64,000 nt of DNA. Origin: a virus. The notes under the pieces were generated by a model. It had not been told where the DNA came from. It was given only the letters and a program-made list of their open reading frames with translations, and did not search any database. The stretch's first letter is position 1, and each line of letters begins with the position of its first letter. This document shows positions 9,701 to 16,934 of the stretch, piece after piece. Position numbers and translations under genes: made by a program. Where the stretch lies: positions 1 to 64,000 of the IMG/VR virus record IMGVR_UViG_3300025701_000007. The stretch is one strand, 5' to 3'.

Positions 9701-11831
9701 AAATAATTATTCTACAGCAGGACCTCTAAGTATATCTAATACAGAAAACAACCCCAACGGCATAAGAATAAATACCTTCCCGTTTAATCCTATAATAGCA
9801 TACTCTTACGCTACCGATGATGACAAGAGTAAAACATACGAAGGTATAAGTGAAGTTACTGGTGATCCTTTATTATTTAGGACAATATTATTCGGCGACC
9901 AAAAAATTAGACCTTATAACCCATCAGCACTTGATGGTTTAGATGATCTGATAGATAAGTATGTGTATTTCGCGGACACCTCAAACTTAGGTTACTATGA
10001 TGTAAGTATAAACCCAAAAATTGGTAATAAAATAGTTATAACAGAATTAACTAAAAACTTTTTTAAGAATTTAAATATAGAATTAAATCTAGGTAATTTA
10101 CAGTTATTAATATCTTATTTAAGAGCTTACATAAATTACACACTAAAGTTTAGTCCTACTGAACTTAATAGATTATTCCCTAAAATAAATACTGGTTGGG
10201 ATTCTACAGATAGGGCAGCCAGTATTGCTGACAAATTAGGTGATAAGTTCAAACTAGAAGGTCTGGGTGACTACTTATATGTCGGTGGTAACGTTAATAG
10301 CCCACAAAAATCTATTTTCACTAACGGAAACATTAAGACAGCAGAAATAATAGATGGAGAGTTTACTGTTTTAGAATATGAAGCCGAATATATGGTTAAC
10401 GATTTAGAAGACCTTAATATGGTTGAAAAATTTAACGAATGGGTTAAGGATTTTAACAAAAGAACTGTAGATAGAACCATAGAGGTTATAGATAAATCAG
10501 TAGAAAGGTTAAGAGATGTCTCAAGTAATTATGATTCAGGTAGTGCAGATATAGGTAACGCTAAAAATGAGATTAGCTCAGAAGTAGATTCGGAGGTAAA
10601 ATCCAGTACCTACTACAGAATAAAAACCCTGTACGATAAAAACGTATCTTTTAAAAATATAGATTTAACCAGAACTACTTTACTAACTGAAGACTTAGCT
10701 AATGTAGATCCTAACGATGTATTAAACACACCTTTATTCTATAACTTCAATGTACAAAACTCCGACTTCTGTGACGAAGATTCTTCTGGGTCCTATAAAG
10801 AAGATAGGGTGGGTAAAGATAATGTACTTAAAGATTTATATAGTTACTCAAGTATTTTAGATAGAGGTAACAATGATTACGGTAGTAAAGTCCTGGTAGA
10901 TTTAATAGCTTTATCCGCATCTTTAGGTAAGGACATTAATAGTAATCAAGATGTTAAAAAAGCTACGGACAGGACTATGTGGAGTGTGTTATCGCAATTA
11001 GCCTCAGAACACGAATTTCTATTACTACCATTAACCTCTTATATAAACTTAAGTAGTAGCACCAGAAACGAACAATCTCCCTATGAGTTAGCTCACGACA
11101 TGTTCGGTGTTTTCAAAGAATTAACGATGTGGGACTCGAACCCCGCATTCGTATTCCAATTAGGATCTCTAACATCAGATATATCTGGTAAGGGTAAGAA
11201 AAAGAAAGGTTTTAACCAAGCATTCGACCCAAGTAATACATTTTGTTTGGATTTAGACCCTAATGAATTAGATGTTGACGGCAAAGCCAGGCTATTAAAC
11301 GAAGATACACCAGCTGATATAAAGAACTCAGAAATCACATCATTTATAGTAGACTTCGCTAACACTAACCAAAGTATGTTTAAGAACATACAAATATCAA
11401 CAGAAGAGTTCACAAATACAGAAGAGAGTATTAAAACAGTCGTATCTTTATCAGATAAAAATTCTGGGGTAGTACTATCCTCAGGTAAACTATTTAGCGC
11501 CATGGAAAGTAGATCATACTCCTGTACAGTAACTAGTTTAGGTAACGCTACAATACAACCTTTATCATATTTCTACCTAAGAAACGTACCATTATTTTAT
11601 GGTACCTACTGGATAACAAACGTTAGTCATAAAATAACGGGTAATAATATGGTAACAACATTTAAAGGTGTTAGACAACCAGTAGCTAAAAAACCCACAG
11701 CCAATAAAATAGTACTAAATAAATTATTGACTAGCGCGAAAAATAGATCACAACAAACAGGTTTTACTGATAGAAACGATAGGACGCCTATACAAAGTAG
11801 TGGTATAATTTACTCAGATAGAGGTATATAA
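6783..11831 (+). CDS. Giant baseplate hub-like protein
   Basis: 1682 residues, very large for a hub protein. Near the C-terminus (residues about 1600-1640) it reads FYLRNVPLFYGTYWITNVSH followed by ITGNNMVTTFKGVRQ, a pattern seen at the end of hub proteins of contractile tails (gp27/XkdQ-like: a 'gxYwItxVxHxItpnnmxTtfkGvR' strand pair). This supports a hub role. It is preceded by a coupled baseplate gene and followed 12 bases later by the tail lysozyme gene, matching the T4 gp27-gp5 partnership. Inside are a 10-residue tandem repeat (RPSIGGVEEN/RPSLGYVEEN) and two copies of KDYPVG encoded by an identical 19-base sequence. Most of the chain is unassigned. Confidence is high for a virion protein and moderate for hub. 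Confidence 0.7.
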   Translation: MSTLETFLKDRYLNLKHDDIDALIKSDDNGFAISIVEYTKNTLRNYTEGLNEECLLKNDQIYTWLDGTIKDYPVGTNFSKNLSAATPNHAIFAQATVEGLKRGNFEKSAQLLVSSLHTKSNPDDLSDRWVIDDLINTFKKSQGLVELPISTVLKIGALYDSYYYKEKDGPINFSTINGLSTKEGIDLLNSDDVLYKHYGTYGFSEKDLAIVTSPFIRPITPKSIDDKMLNGFENYSNTNITKNYRTSFYNFDNGRYESISNNISSHIPFSGYGVLNNYLNTMSKIFFKEGLDGGEVNASINDDKIPYHIIGNYNGRLKTIKTYNDQHINLMTSYNSYGVNVEFELEDIVEEFSALTSSITLDDDFIFTNKYSKEKIEFFLILSKIKVNYLNGTYTLPEVYNKMRDLCEINNLGAKENDEYELPDLVALLLYSMYPPDGPEPSEGLNRPNKKYKILSKYLVDENSFIGISTEEPSPNNQGLSLQKEIIKLEGNYVEIFRVVSKLLIEIWSKELVNDKTRKLNKLDKKGTFVLYPGAGGAIDLDTLFSKKRVDKRVNSKKSVKSGIRSLKKSNVVASTITENDLSTSGFISVEAKHYKLNGPSPWYDKTYINDILMYQNESFYTRYEEIVDAINRPSTELDKIKFFQRNPSEDDNDFSILDNTLDYLGKFEVEYFKPQSYPSNATTINYLDRYDDVHLIGNKIDIANSSFDNKLLVLNTPRLLWFEHPNNRPSIGGVEENRPSLGYVEENKFLKSDGVNFMRGLYDIKERVHNSFNMVGLESKEIEDLTNNTILHTGYYFNGSLKDFTFKDYPVGKGLYNSYQRIVNNPYDWSNPADIDTYSNDSVKAYDTYSAKSLIDIFDVDKLEDFRLLYKQFSGDDTSEYFTKTFNTFNFKSLVRHLNTVGYSDISENLTLNGRSFSRDEISALLCGYTGHFIEFGSRNGLSRLINTSLTIAQESKAKFVIDEFMNDKITVNNYSTAGPLSISNTENNPNGIRINTFPFNPIIAYSYATDDDKSKTYEGISEVTGDPLLFRTILFGDQKIRPYNPSALDGLDDLIDKYVYFADTSNLGYYDVSINPKIGNKIVITELTKNFFKNLNIELNLGNLQLLISYLRAYINYTLKFSPTELNRLFPKINTGWDSTDRAASIADKLGDKFKLEGLGDYLYVGGNVNSPQKSIFTNGNIKTAEIIDGEFTVLEYEAEYMVNDLEDLNMVEKFNEWVKDFNKRTVDRTIEVIDKSVERLRDVSSNYDSGSADIGNAKNEISSEVDSEVKSSTYYRIKTLYDKNVSFKNIDLTRTTLLTEDLANVDPNDVLNTPLFYNFNVQNSDFCDEDSSGSYKEDRVGKDNVLKDLYSYSSILDRGNNDYGSKVLVDLIALSASLGKDINSNQDVKKATDRTMWSVLSQLASEHEFLLLPLTSYINLSSSTRNEQSPYELAHDMFGVFKELTMWDSNPAFVFQLGSLTSDISGKGKKKKGFNQAFDPSNTFCLDLDPNELDVDGKARLLNEDTPADIKNSEITSFIVDFANTNQSMFKNIQISTEEFTNTEESIKTVVSLSDKNSGVVLSSGKLFSAMESRSYSCTVTSLGNATIQPLSYFYLRNVPLFYGTYWITNVSHKITGNNMVTTFKGVRQPVAKKPTANKIVLNKLLTSAKNRSQQTGFTDRNDRTPIQSSGIIYSDRGI
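6990..7008 (+). repeat. 19-base exact repeat, copy 1
   Basis: AAAGACTACCCAGTCGGAA occurs here and again at 9204-9222, in the same frame of the same gene, encoding KDYPVG both times. The core GACT-ACCC-AGTC is an inverted repeat with a 4-base loop. Flanking protein sequence differs at the two sites. Confidence 0.8.
8967..9026 (+). repeat. 30-base tandem repeat inside hub gene
   Basis: Two adjacent 30-base units (8967-8996 and 8997-9026) differ at only a few bases and encode RPSIGGVEEN and RPSLGYVEEN. The repeat keeps the reading frame, so it is a recent in-frame duplication in a probable surface loop. Confidence 0.85.
9204..9222 (+). repeat. 19-base exact repeat, copy 2
   Basis: Second exact copy of the 19-base sequence found at 6990-7008, again encoding KDYPVG (here followed by K instead of T). 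Confidence 0.8.
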
Positions 11832-11843
11832 AATATATATAAA

Positions 11844-14453
11844 ATGGCAGAAGAAACAAAAGACCCTTTCGGTACCATATACCAGGGAGTTGATACAGAG
11901 ATAAATCCAGACCAAGAAGGTAAATACGTAACGTATAGAGGTAGTTGGATTATAACGGCATACATTAATTTAATGATAGGTCTTGATCATAGTGATACAC
12001 TTAAAATAAAAACATTAATATCGTATCTACATAATAATGCTTGCGCTTTAAATAACGTAAGCGGATGGGACCTACAAAAATCGGCACCATATTTTATAGA
12101 TGTTGTTACAATAGATTTATATAAAAAACTAGGTTACGGTGAAGCCAGTTCTGGAGAAAAATTATTACCATTAAATGAGTTAATAGACGGGTATTACATA
12201 CCCAGCTGTAAAGCAGAAGAGATGCTTTTAGAATCGTACAGAGTAGGTAGCGAACCAGATGAATTAATAAAATATTTAACACCGACAGAAGAAGAATTCT
12301 ACAGACCTAAAACAACACTTTTTACTGACCAAACAGGTAATAATCTACCAGCTAAAGATGCGTCCACACCTAAAATATCTTTTCCTGGTGAATTGAGCGT
12401 TACTTATGAGGAGTATAAAAATGAGTTCACTAAAACTAATATGTTTGTTAGTGATAAAACACCCAACGATTCTAGATTTGGTCAACTACTTACTATACAC
12501 TCATTAACAAACAAGTGGTTTGCTCAGCAATCGAGTGGTTTAGATACAATAAAAACACCCGAAAAGTTAGACGGTAAAGTTATAGACAACAAAGTATACG
12601 AAGGACCATTTATACCATTTGGTGATCAGGGTGATACTAGACTAGCTACCTTCCAAGAAGCCTTAACCTCTGGGGTAGCAACATTTACAGCACTCCAAAA
12701 AACAGAATTATCTGTAAGCGAGGAGGTTACAATTAAAGTTGTTTTTGACAGAGAAGTCCTAGTAGATGATAATTTAGTTATAACCGCTAAGACACAATTT
12801 ATTACCCCCATCAATAAGATTCAGATTATAAACAGTGTTACTAAAAAATCGAGTTTATATATCAAGATACAAAATAACACTAGCACGGTACTTAAAATTA
12901 GTGATATAAAGGTTACTTCGGTAACAGAGGGTTTTTTGGAAGTAAATCCCATAACTACTGAAATAGATAATACCTATGTAGCACCAATAAACTATACTAT
13001 ACCGAATGAAACGGAAAATTATACTATACCCACCGAAACAGAGAACTCTAATTATAACCCTCCAGTAAACAACACGATAGAAAGTAGTGTACCACCAGAA
13101 CCCAGCATCATAGGTCATCCAGAAGGTACTAGCTTCGATTTAAGTTTAGCTAGATCAAAAAATCTAACTCTTAATGGTACTAAACACACGATAACATCTT
13201 TAGGTGGTATAGGTAAAACCAGTACACATGCATTTTATTATATGCTACCTACAGATCAAATAACTGGTAGTACACTTCAAATAAGTTCTCATGGTTTTAT
13301 ATCAGAAGAAAACTATGGTAAAGATAACGGTAAACCAGAAGAGGATACATTATATGATTGGACCGTAAGAAATGAAAGTGGTCAAAATGACCTTAAAAAC
13401 ATATATATACCACCTGCAAGAACTCAGAACTTATCATCTTCTGGTGAAATAAGTATGGGTAGAAGTATGTCTATACCCGTTAGGGCTGGTGAGCAAATAG
13501 GTGAAGTTGGTAACACTGGAGTTAGTACTGGACCTCATTTACATTTTGAACTATCCAACCAAAGCGCCGATACTTACGGTAAAGCGGTTAATTTAGACAC
13601 AGTTGACCCAGAACCCTATTTTGATAACGGAAAAGGTGATGGGTTCGTAAACCCTCTCCCAGCAAAAAATATGAATGTGACCAATGGATTTGGTCCCAGA
13701 AATTTAAGTAATAAAGATGCTTCAAAACAACATGAAGGAGTAGATTTAGGTGCACCTATAGGGACACCAATATTTGCCGTTTATGATGGGGTAATAACAA
13801 CAAGAACCGTAGGTAAGGGTTACGGAAATGTTACTGTAGTAAAACACAATAACGGAAAAACCACGGTATACGGACACCTAAGTGCTTTCACTGCTGTTGA
13901 ATCAGAGTGGTATGATAATAAATCGGAAACAGAATCATCCTCTAACGTTGTTTATAGAACAGGAGAAAGAATTAGTAACTCTGAGGAGGTTAAAAAAGGT
14001 GCTGGAATAGCGAATAAGTTAATGATTGACCTAGGGTTAACAAACTTTCAAGCGGCAGGTATAGTCGGTAATATAAGAGCAGAAAGTTCTATAACACCTA
14101 ACAGAATACAAGGTAGCGGTTTCCGTGTTGGTAAATTAACTATAAACGGTAAGACTGGTTATGGTTACGCCCAATGGACATCTAAAGGTAGACAAGAAAA
14201 CTTAGCTAACTTTGCTAAAACCAAAGGGGTTGATTATAAAAATTCGGAATTAACTGATGACATAAACTACGGGTTCTTAAAAGAAGAATTAAATGGTCGA
14301 TACAATAACGCTCTTAAAAACTTGAAAGCTACTACCGACGTAAGGCAAGCCACTGATACTATATTAAAACAATACGAAAAACCAGCGGATAAGAGTGAAA
14401 CCGCTTTAGACAAGAGAACTAATTACGCTAAAGAGGTTATGGATGCGATGTAG
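11844..14453 (+). CDS. Tail spike/lysozyme with M23 peptidase motifs and tail-lysozyme domain
   Basis: 869 residues; a cell-wall-degrading baseplate spike, functionally like T4 gp5. The C-terminal 150 residues match the Phage_tail_lysozyme domain: a LGLTNFQAAGIVGNIRAES start with likely catalytic Glu747, then GYAQWTSKGRQENL. Upstream are M23 zinc-endopeptidase motifs in unusual order. GNTGVSTGPHLHFEL (H565, H567) comes first, and the normally N-terminal half, with H630xxxD634 in HEGVDLG, a GYGNVTVVKHNNGKTTVYGHL stretch and H678, comes second. An Asn/Thr/Pro linker with a 9-residue tandem repeat precedes them. The N-terminal 400 residues are unassigned. The protein probably digests peptidoglycan during DNA injection. 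It follows the hub gene by 12 bases and ends the first baseplate cluster. The two enzyme families are clear; whether the M23 part is active is uncertain. Confidence 0.88.
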   Translation: MAEETKDPFGTIYQGVDTEINPDQEGKYVTYRGSWIITAYINLMIGLDHSDTLKIKTLISYLHNNACALNNVSGWDLQKSAPYFIDVVTIDLYKKLGYGEASSGEKLLPLNELIDGYYIPSCKAEEMLLESYRVGSEPDELIKYLTPTEEEFYRPKTTLFTDQTGNNLPAKDASTPKISFPGELSVTYEEYKNEFTKTNMFVSDKTPNDSRFGQLLTIHSLTNKWFAQQSSGLDTIKTPEKLDGKVIDNKVYEGPFIPFGDQGDTRLATFQEALTSGVATFTALQKTELSVSEEVTIKVVFDREVLVDDNLVITAKTQFITPINKIQIINSVTKKSSLYIKIQNNTSTVLKISDIKVTSVTEGFLEVNPITTEIDNTYVAPINYTIPNETENYTIPTETENSNYNPPVNNTIESSVPPEPSIIGHPEGTSFDLSLARSKNLTLNGTKHTITSLGGIGKTSTHAFYYMLPTDQITGSTLQISSHGFISEENYGKDNGKPEEDTLYDWTVRNESGQNDLKNIYIPPARTQNLSSSGEISMGRSMSIPVRAGEQIGEVGNTGVSTGPHLHFELSNQSADTYGKAVNLDTVDPEPYFDNGKGDGFVNPLPAKNMNVTNGFGPRNLSNKDASKQHEGVDLGAPIGTPIFAVYDGVITTRTVGKGYGNVTVVKHNNGKTTVYGHLSAFTAVESEWYDNKSETESSSNVVYRTGERISNSEEVKKGAGIANKLMIDLGLTNFQAAGIVGNIRAESSITPNRIQGSGFRVGKLTINGKTGYGYAQWTSKGRQENLANFAKTKGVDYKNSELTDDINYGFLKEELNGRYNNALKNLKATTDVRQATDTILKQYEKPADKSETALDKRTNYAKEVMDAM
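12990..13043 (+). repeat. 27-base tandem repeat in linker of tail lysozyme gene
   Basis: Two adjacent 27-base units encode NYTIPNETE and NYTIPTETE, part of a flexible Asn/Thr/Pro/Glu linker between the N-terminal region and the peptidase motifs. Confidence 0.75.
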
Positions 14454-14503
14454 GGTATTTCTCTATAATTCATAAACCTATAAACTTTTAATAAAAAATT
14501 AAG

Positions 14504-14518
14504 TATTTATAATAAAAT
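14504..14518 (+). promoter_or_regulatory. Candidate phage late promoter (TATTTATA type)
   Basis: TATTTATAATAAAAT lies 22 bases before the ATG at 14526. The same 15 bases occur at 24381-24395, and close variants lie before other gene clusters. It resembles an inverted T4 late box (TATAAATA). No host-type TAnnTTTG element is visible here. Confidence 0.5.
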
Positions 14519-14525
14519 AGCTAAT

Positions 14526-14747
14526 ATGAACAACATTAACAACGGTTTAGATAAATTTTTAGGTAAACAGAATAACGCACAACTAGGTGAGGAAGTTTGT
14601 GACCTAAATGGGGTTTGTTACATTAAAACAAAAGATGGTTTAATAGAAAAGACCTTGATAGAAAAAAAATTAGTATTAGAGGATGGTAGGGAACTACTTA
14701 GAGAAGAAACTCCTATAAGTAACTCAAATAAAAGATTTTTAAGATGA
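14526..14747 (+). CDS. Hypothetical small protein
   Basis: 73 residues, charged, with one CDLNGVC pair of cysteines near residues 25-31 and a Lys/Glu-rich centre (LIEKTLIEKKLVLEDGRELL). No domain recognised and no signal peptide or membrane segment. It opens a three-gene unit behind a candidate late promoter and overlaps the next gene by 4 bases (ATGA), so the two are probably co-translated. The late-promoter context suggests a virion or assembly protein, but this is inference. Confidence 0.65.
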   Translation: MNNINNGLDKFLGKQNNAQLGEEVCDLNGVCYIKTKDGLIEKTLIEKKLVLEDGRELLREETPISNSNKRFLR

Positions 14748-15451
14748 ACATAAATAAGAAAAATATATTATCAGAAGAAATTTCTAGGTTTAACGATATA
14801 CTATCATATACCTTAGAAGAAGGTAATCACTATAAATTCTATGAAGCTGAAGAAAACGAAGTGGTTGAAGAACCAGAAGAATCAGCTGAAGAGGAATTGG
14901 TTGATGATACTGAATTAGATACAGAACCAGCTGAAGAAGAGTTAGTGGACGATGCTGAAGGTTTAGAAGAACCAGAAGGTGATGTTGAAGCTACCACCAA
15001 TGATGAGGGTGATATAGAGATAGATGTTACTGAATTAGTTAACTCAACCAAAGAGATGAACACTAAGACAGATGACGTTGTTAGTAAGATAACAGATACA
15101 GCATCTAAAATAGAATCTATGATATCCAGAGTTGATGGAGTCGAGAAGAGCTTGAATAAGATGGATTCATTAATCCAACAAATGCAGAGTTTAACTAAAC
15201 AAGTTGAATTAATGAGACCTCATACAGAAGAAGAAAGAAGAAAAGTTTTAGCAAAAGACTCTTACCCTTTTAGCGTCACTCAAGATGAGTACCTAGAAAA
15301 TATGGGGCCAAAAACTCAAACCGATCTAGAAGGTAGACCAGATAAATTATCTATGATGGATAATTTAGTTAACGACTATAATGAGGTTGATATTAAACAC
15401 AGCTTCTATAACGTTGAAGATAAAGAAGAAAGAAAGATAAGTAATTATTGA
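14744..15451 (+). CDS. Acidic coiled-coil protein, probable virion or assembly component
   Basis: 235 residues. Residues about 35-85 are extremely acidic with an internal repeat (AEEELVDD occurs twice). Residues about 95-155 are predicted coiled coil (repeated S/T, I/V, L heptads through KMDSLIQQMQSLTKQVEL). The C-terminal third is conserved-looking but unassigned (SYPFSVTQDEYLENMG). It is translationally coupled to the gene before it (ATGA) and lies 2 bases before the next. An acidic region plus coiled coil is typical of phage internal or scaffold proteins, so a structural or assembly role is a reasonable inference, not a demonstrated one. Confidence 0.65.
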   Translation: MNINKKNILSEEISRFNDILSYTLEEGNHYKFYEAEENEVVEEPEESAEEELVDDTELDTEPAEEELVDDAEGLEEPEGDVEATTNDEGDIEIDVTELVNSTKEMNTKTDDVVSKITDTASKIESMISRVDGVEKSLNKMDSLIQQMQSLTKQVELMRPHTEEERRKVLAKDSYPFSVTQDEYLENMGPKTQTDLEGRPDKLSMMDNLVNDYNEVDIKHSFYNVEDKEERKISNY

Positions 15452-15452
15452 T

Positions 15453-15755
15453 ATGAGAAATAACGGAATACAACAGGAAATAGTAACTGAATACATAACA
15501 ACTGGCGATGCGGCCTTAGTGGAAGTGGATAACTCAGAGTATAATATAAGATACTTCTCTATACTACCTTGTGGCCATATCAACGATACGGTAACGGTTA
15601 CGTTAAACGGTATGAGTGATATCGTACTATCAATGATTGGTAAAACAGAATTACCTATAAAATCTATAGAAGTTACATCCGTACAGGATGGTGGTGCTGG
15701 TGTTAAAAAAGGTTTGATGGTATATGGACTAAAAGTTTATAAGACCATCTTTTAA
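15453..15755 (+). CDS. Hypothetical small β-rich protein, possibly a virion protein
   Basis: 100 residues, mostly alternating hydrophobic β-strand pattern (DTVTVTLNGMSDIVLSMI, IKSIEVTSVQDGG, LMVYGLKVYKTIF), with no charged tail and no membrane segment. It looks like a compact β-sandwich such as a decoration or fibre-associated protein. It is the last gene before the terminator at 15777. No family recognised. Confidence 0.6.
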   Translation: MRNNGIQQEIVTEYITTGDAALVEVDNSEYNIRYFSILPCGHINDTVTVTLNGMSDIVLSMIGKTELPIKSIEVTSVQDGGAGVKKGLMVYGLKVYKTIF

Positions 15756-15776
15756 ACTAAAGAAATTAAGACTTAG

Positions 15777-15804
15777 AAACCTCTGTATACGCAGGGGTTT
15801 TTTT
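15777..15804 (+). terminator. Rho-independent terminator after the 14526-15755 unit
   Basis: AAACCTCTG and CAGGGGTTT form a 9-bp stem (one G-T pair) around a 6-base loop, followed by a run of T. It lies 22 bases after the stop of the preceding gene and before the ssb promoter. Confidence 0.85.
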
Positions 15805-15832
15805 ATTTTTATTCATTTTTTATTACACTTGC

Positions 15833-15863
15833 TTGTTTATAGATATTTTTTTTACTAGGTTTG
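15833..15863 (+). promoter_or_regulatory. Bacteroidota-type promoter for ssb
   Basis: TTG at 15833-15835 (another at 15829), a 20-base spacer, then TAGGTTTG at 15856-15863. This fits the Bacteroidota primary-sigma consensus TTG-N(19-21)-TAnnTTTG exactly. The ssb ATG is 25 bases further on. Host-type sequence suggests early transcription by unmodified host polymerase. Confidence 0.75.
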
Positions 15864-15888
15864 TACTATAATTTTAAAAAATATAAAT

Positions 15889-16842
15889 ATGATTGATTAC
15901 AAAAAGATTGATTGGAGCAAGGCCGCAACAGACACTCTGGCCGATTACGAACAAGCAAAGGCAAAAGCAGCCACAAACTCACAAAAGCGCACTGGCGTTG
16001 ATTTAACTAAGTATTTCAATATAATGCTTAAAGATGGTGAAAACCAAGGAGAAAAGTCTATTAGGATTCTACCTAACCAAGACGATCCAACTAAATGGTA
16101 TAAAGTTGGTTATTTCCACAACGTAAAAATTGGTAGTAGATATACTAAACTATACGATCCAGCTCAAGACAACGAACCTTCACCGTTAAACGAGGCTTAC
16201 AAATACCTTATGAATACTGGTGATAGTGACGACAGAAAAACAGCTAACAGCTATAGATCTAGACAATACTTTATTGTACGTTGTATTGAAAGAGGTAAAG
16301 AACATGAAGGTGTTAAATTCTGGAGATTCCCAGCAGTACAAGACGGTTCAGGTATCATGGATAAAATCGCACCACTAGTTAAAAAATACGGAGCTTTCTG
16401 GAATCCATTCGAGGGTTATGATCTTACTATCTCTATCATTAGAGACAAGTCTGGACCTAACAAAGCTGGTTACAGTAAAGCGGCTTCTATTATTCCAGAC
16501 AGAGAATCTAAATTGTTTGAAGATGAAAATCAAGCAATTCAAACGCTAGAAGACCCTATGGTATGGACTGATGTGTTCAGAAAAAAACCACAAGACTACT
16601 TATTATTGGTTGCTGAAGGTTTAGAACCTATGTGGGATGCTGAGGCTAAGAAATTCGTTGGCAAAGTTGAAGATGGTATTACTACTTATAGTAATGAAAA
16701 ACCAGCAGAAAGAACTAATTACGAAACTCCGACACAGAGTAATACGGCTAGTGAGACAACAACTACATCTGAAGATACTGCTACAGCTCCACAACAACCA
16801 GAAGCTACGACAGAACTAAAGATTGACGACTTACCTTTTTAA
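15889..16842 (+). CDS. gp32: gp32-like single-stranded DNA-binding protein
   Basis: 317 residues. The layout resembles T4 gp32: a basic N-terminal arm, an OB-fold core with aromatic strands (DPTKWYKVGYFHNVKIGS, SRQYFIVRCIERGKEHEGVKFWRFP, FEGYDLTISIIRDKSG) and a disordered Thr/Glu-rich tail. The Cys/His zinc site of T4 gp32 is not visible. The last residues read KIDDLPF, very like the DDDIPF tip that bacterial SSB uses to recruit partner enzymes. It coats ssDNA during replication and recombination and partners with UvsX and the helicase encoded downstream. It has its own host-type promoter and is bounded by terminators on both sides, so it is probably expressed as a strong single-gene unit. 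Confidence 0.88.
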   Translation: MIDYKKIDWSKAATDTLADYEQAKAKAATNSQKRTGVDLTKYFNIMLKDGENQGEKSIRILPNQDDPTKWYKVGYFHNVKIGSRYTKLYDPAQDNEPSPLNEAYKYLMNTGDSDDRKTANSYRSRQYFIVRCIERGKEHEGVKFWRFPAVQDGSGIMDKIAPLVKKYGAFWNPFEGYDLTISIIRDKSGPNKAGYSKAASIIPDRESKLFEDENQAIQTLEDPMVWTDVFRKKPQDYLLLVAEGLEPMWDAEAKKFVGKVEDGITTYSNEKPAERTNYETPTQSNTASETTTTSEDTATAPQQPEATTELKIDDLPF

Positions 16843-16859
16843 TAGGTTATAATATATAT

Positions 16860-16911
16860 TGTGTGAGTGTTATATAGTTTATTATAACTTATACACTCAC
16901 ACATTTTTTTT
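16860..16911 (+). terminator. Strong terminator hairpin between ssb and uvsX
   Basis: TGTGTGAGTGT (16860-16870) pairs perfectly with ACACTCACACA (16893-16903), giving an 11-bp stem. The AT-rich loop can itself fold (TTATA/TATAA), and a run of nine T follows. It should separate ssb transcription from the uvsX unit. Confidence 0.85.
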
Positions 16912-16934
16912 TAATTAAATAAATAAATAAAAAC

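Noticed and set aside
11800-11843. Another late-motif copy before the tail lysozyme (TATATAAAATATATATAAAAT)
   Set aside because: It lacks the TATTTATA core, lies at the end of a coding gene and is more simply an A/T-rich translation leader.
15365-15583. Opposite-strand open frames across the window (for example here, 21177-21800 and 11093-11503)
   Set aside because: They lie inside well-supported + strand genes, match no family I know, and show the Ser/Leu/Ile-rich composition expected of shadows of AT-rich coding DNA.
16637-16819. Alternative + frame inside the ssb tail
   Set aside because: Low-complexity product from the Thr/Glu-rich tail region; the ssb frame is strongly supported.
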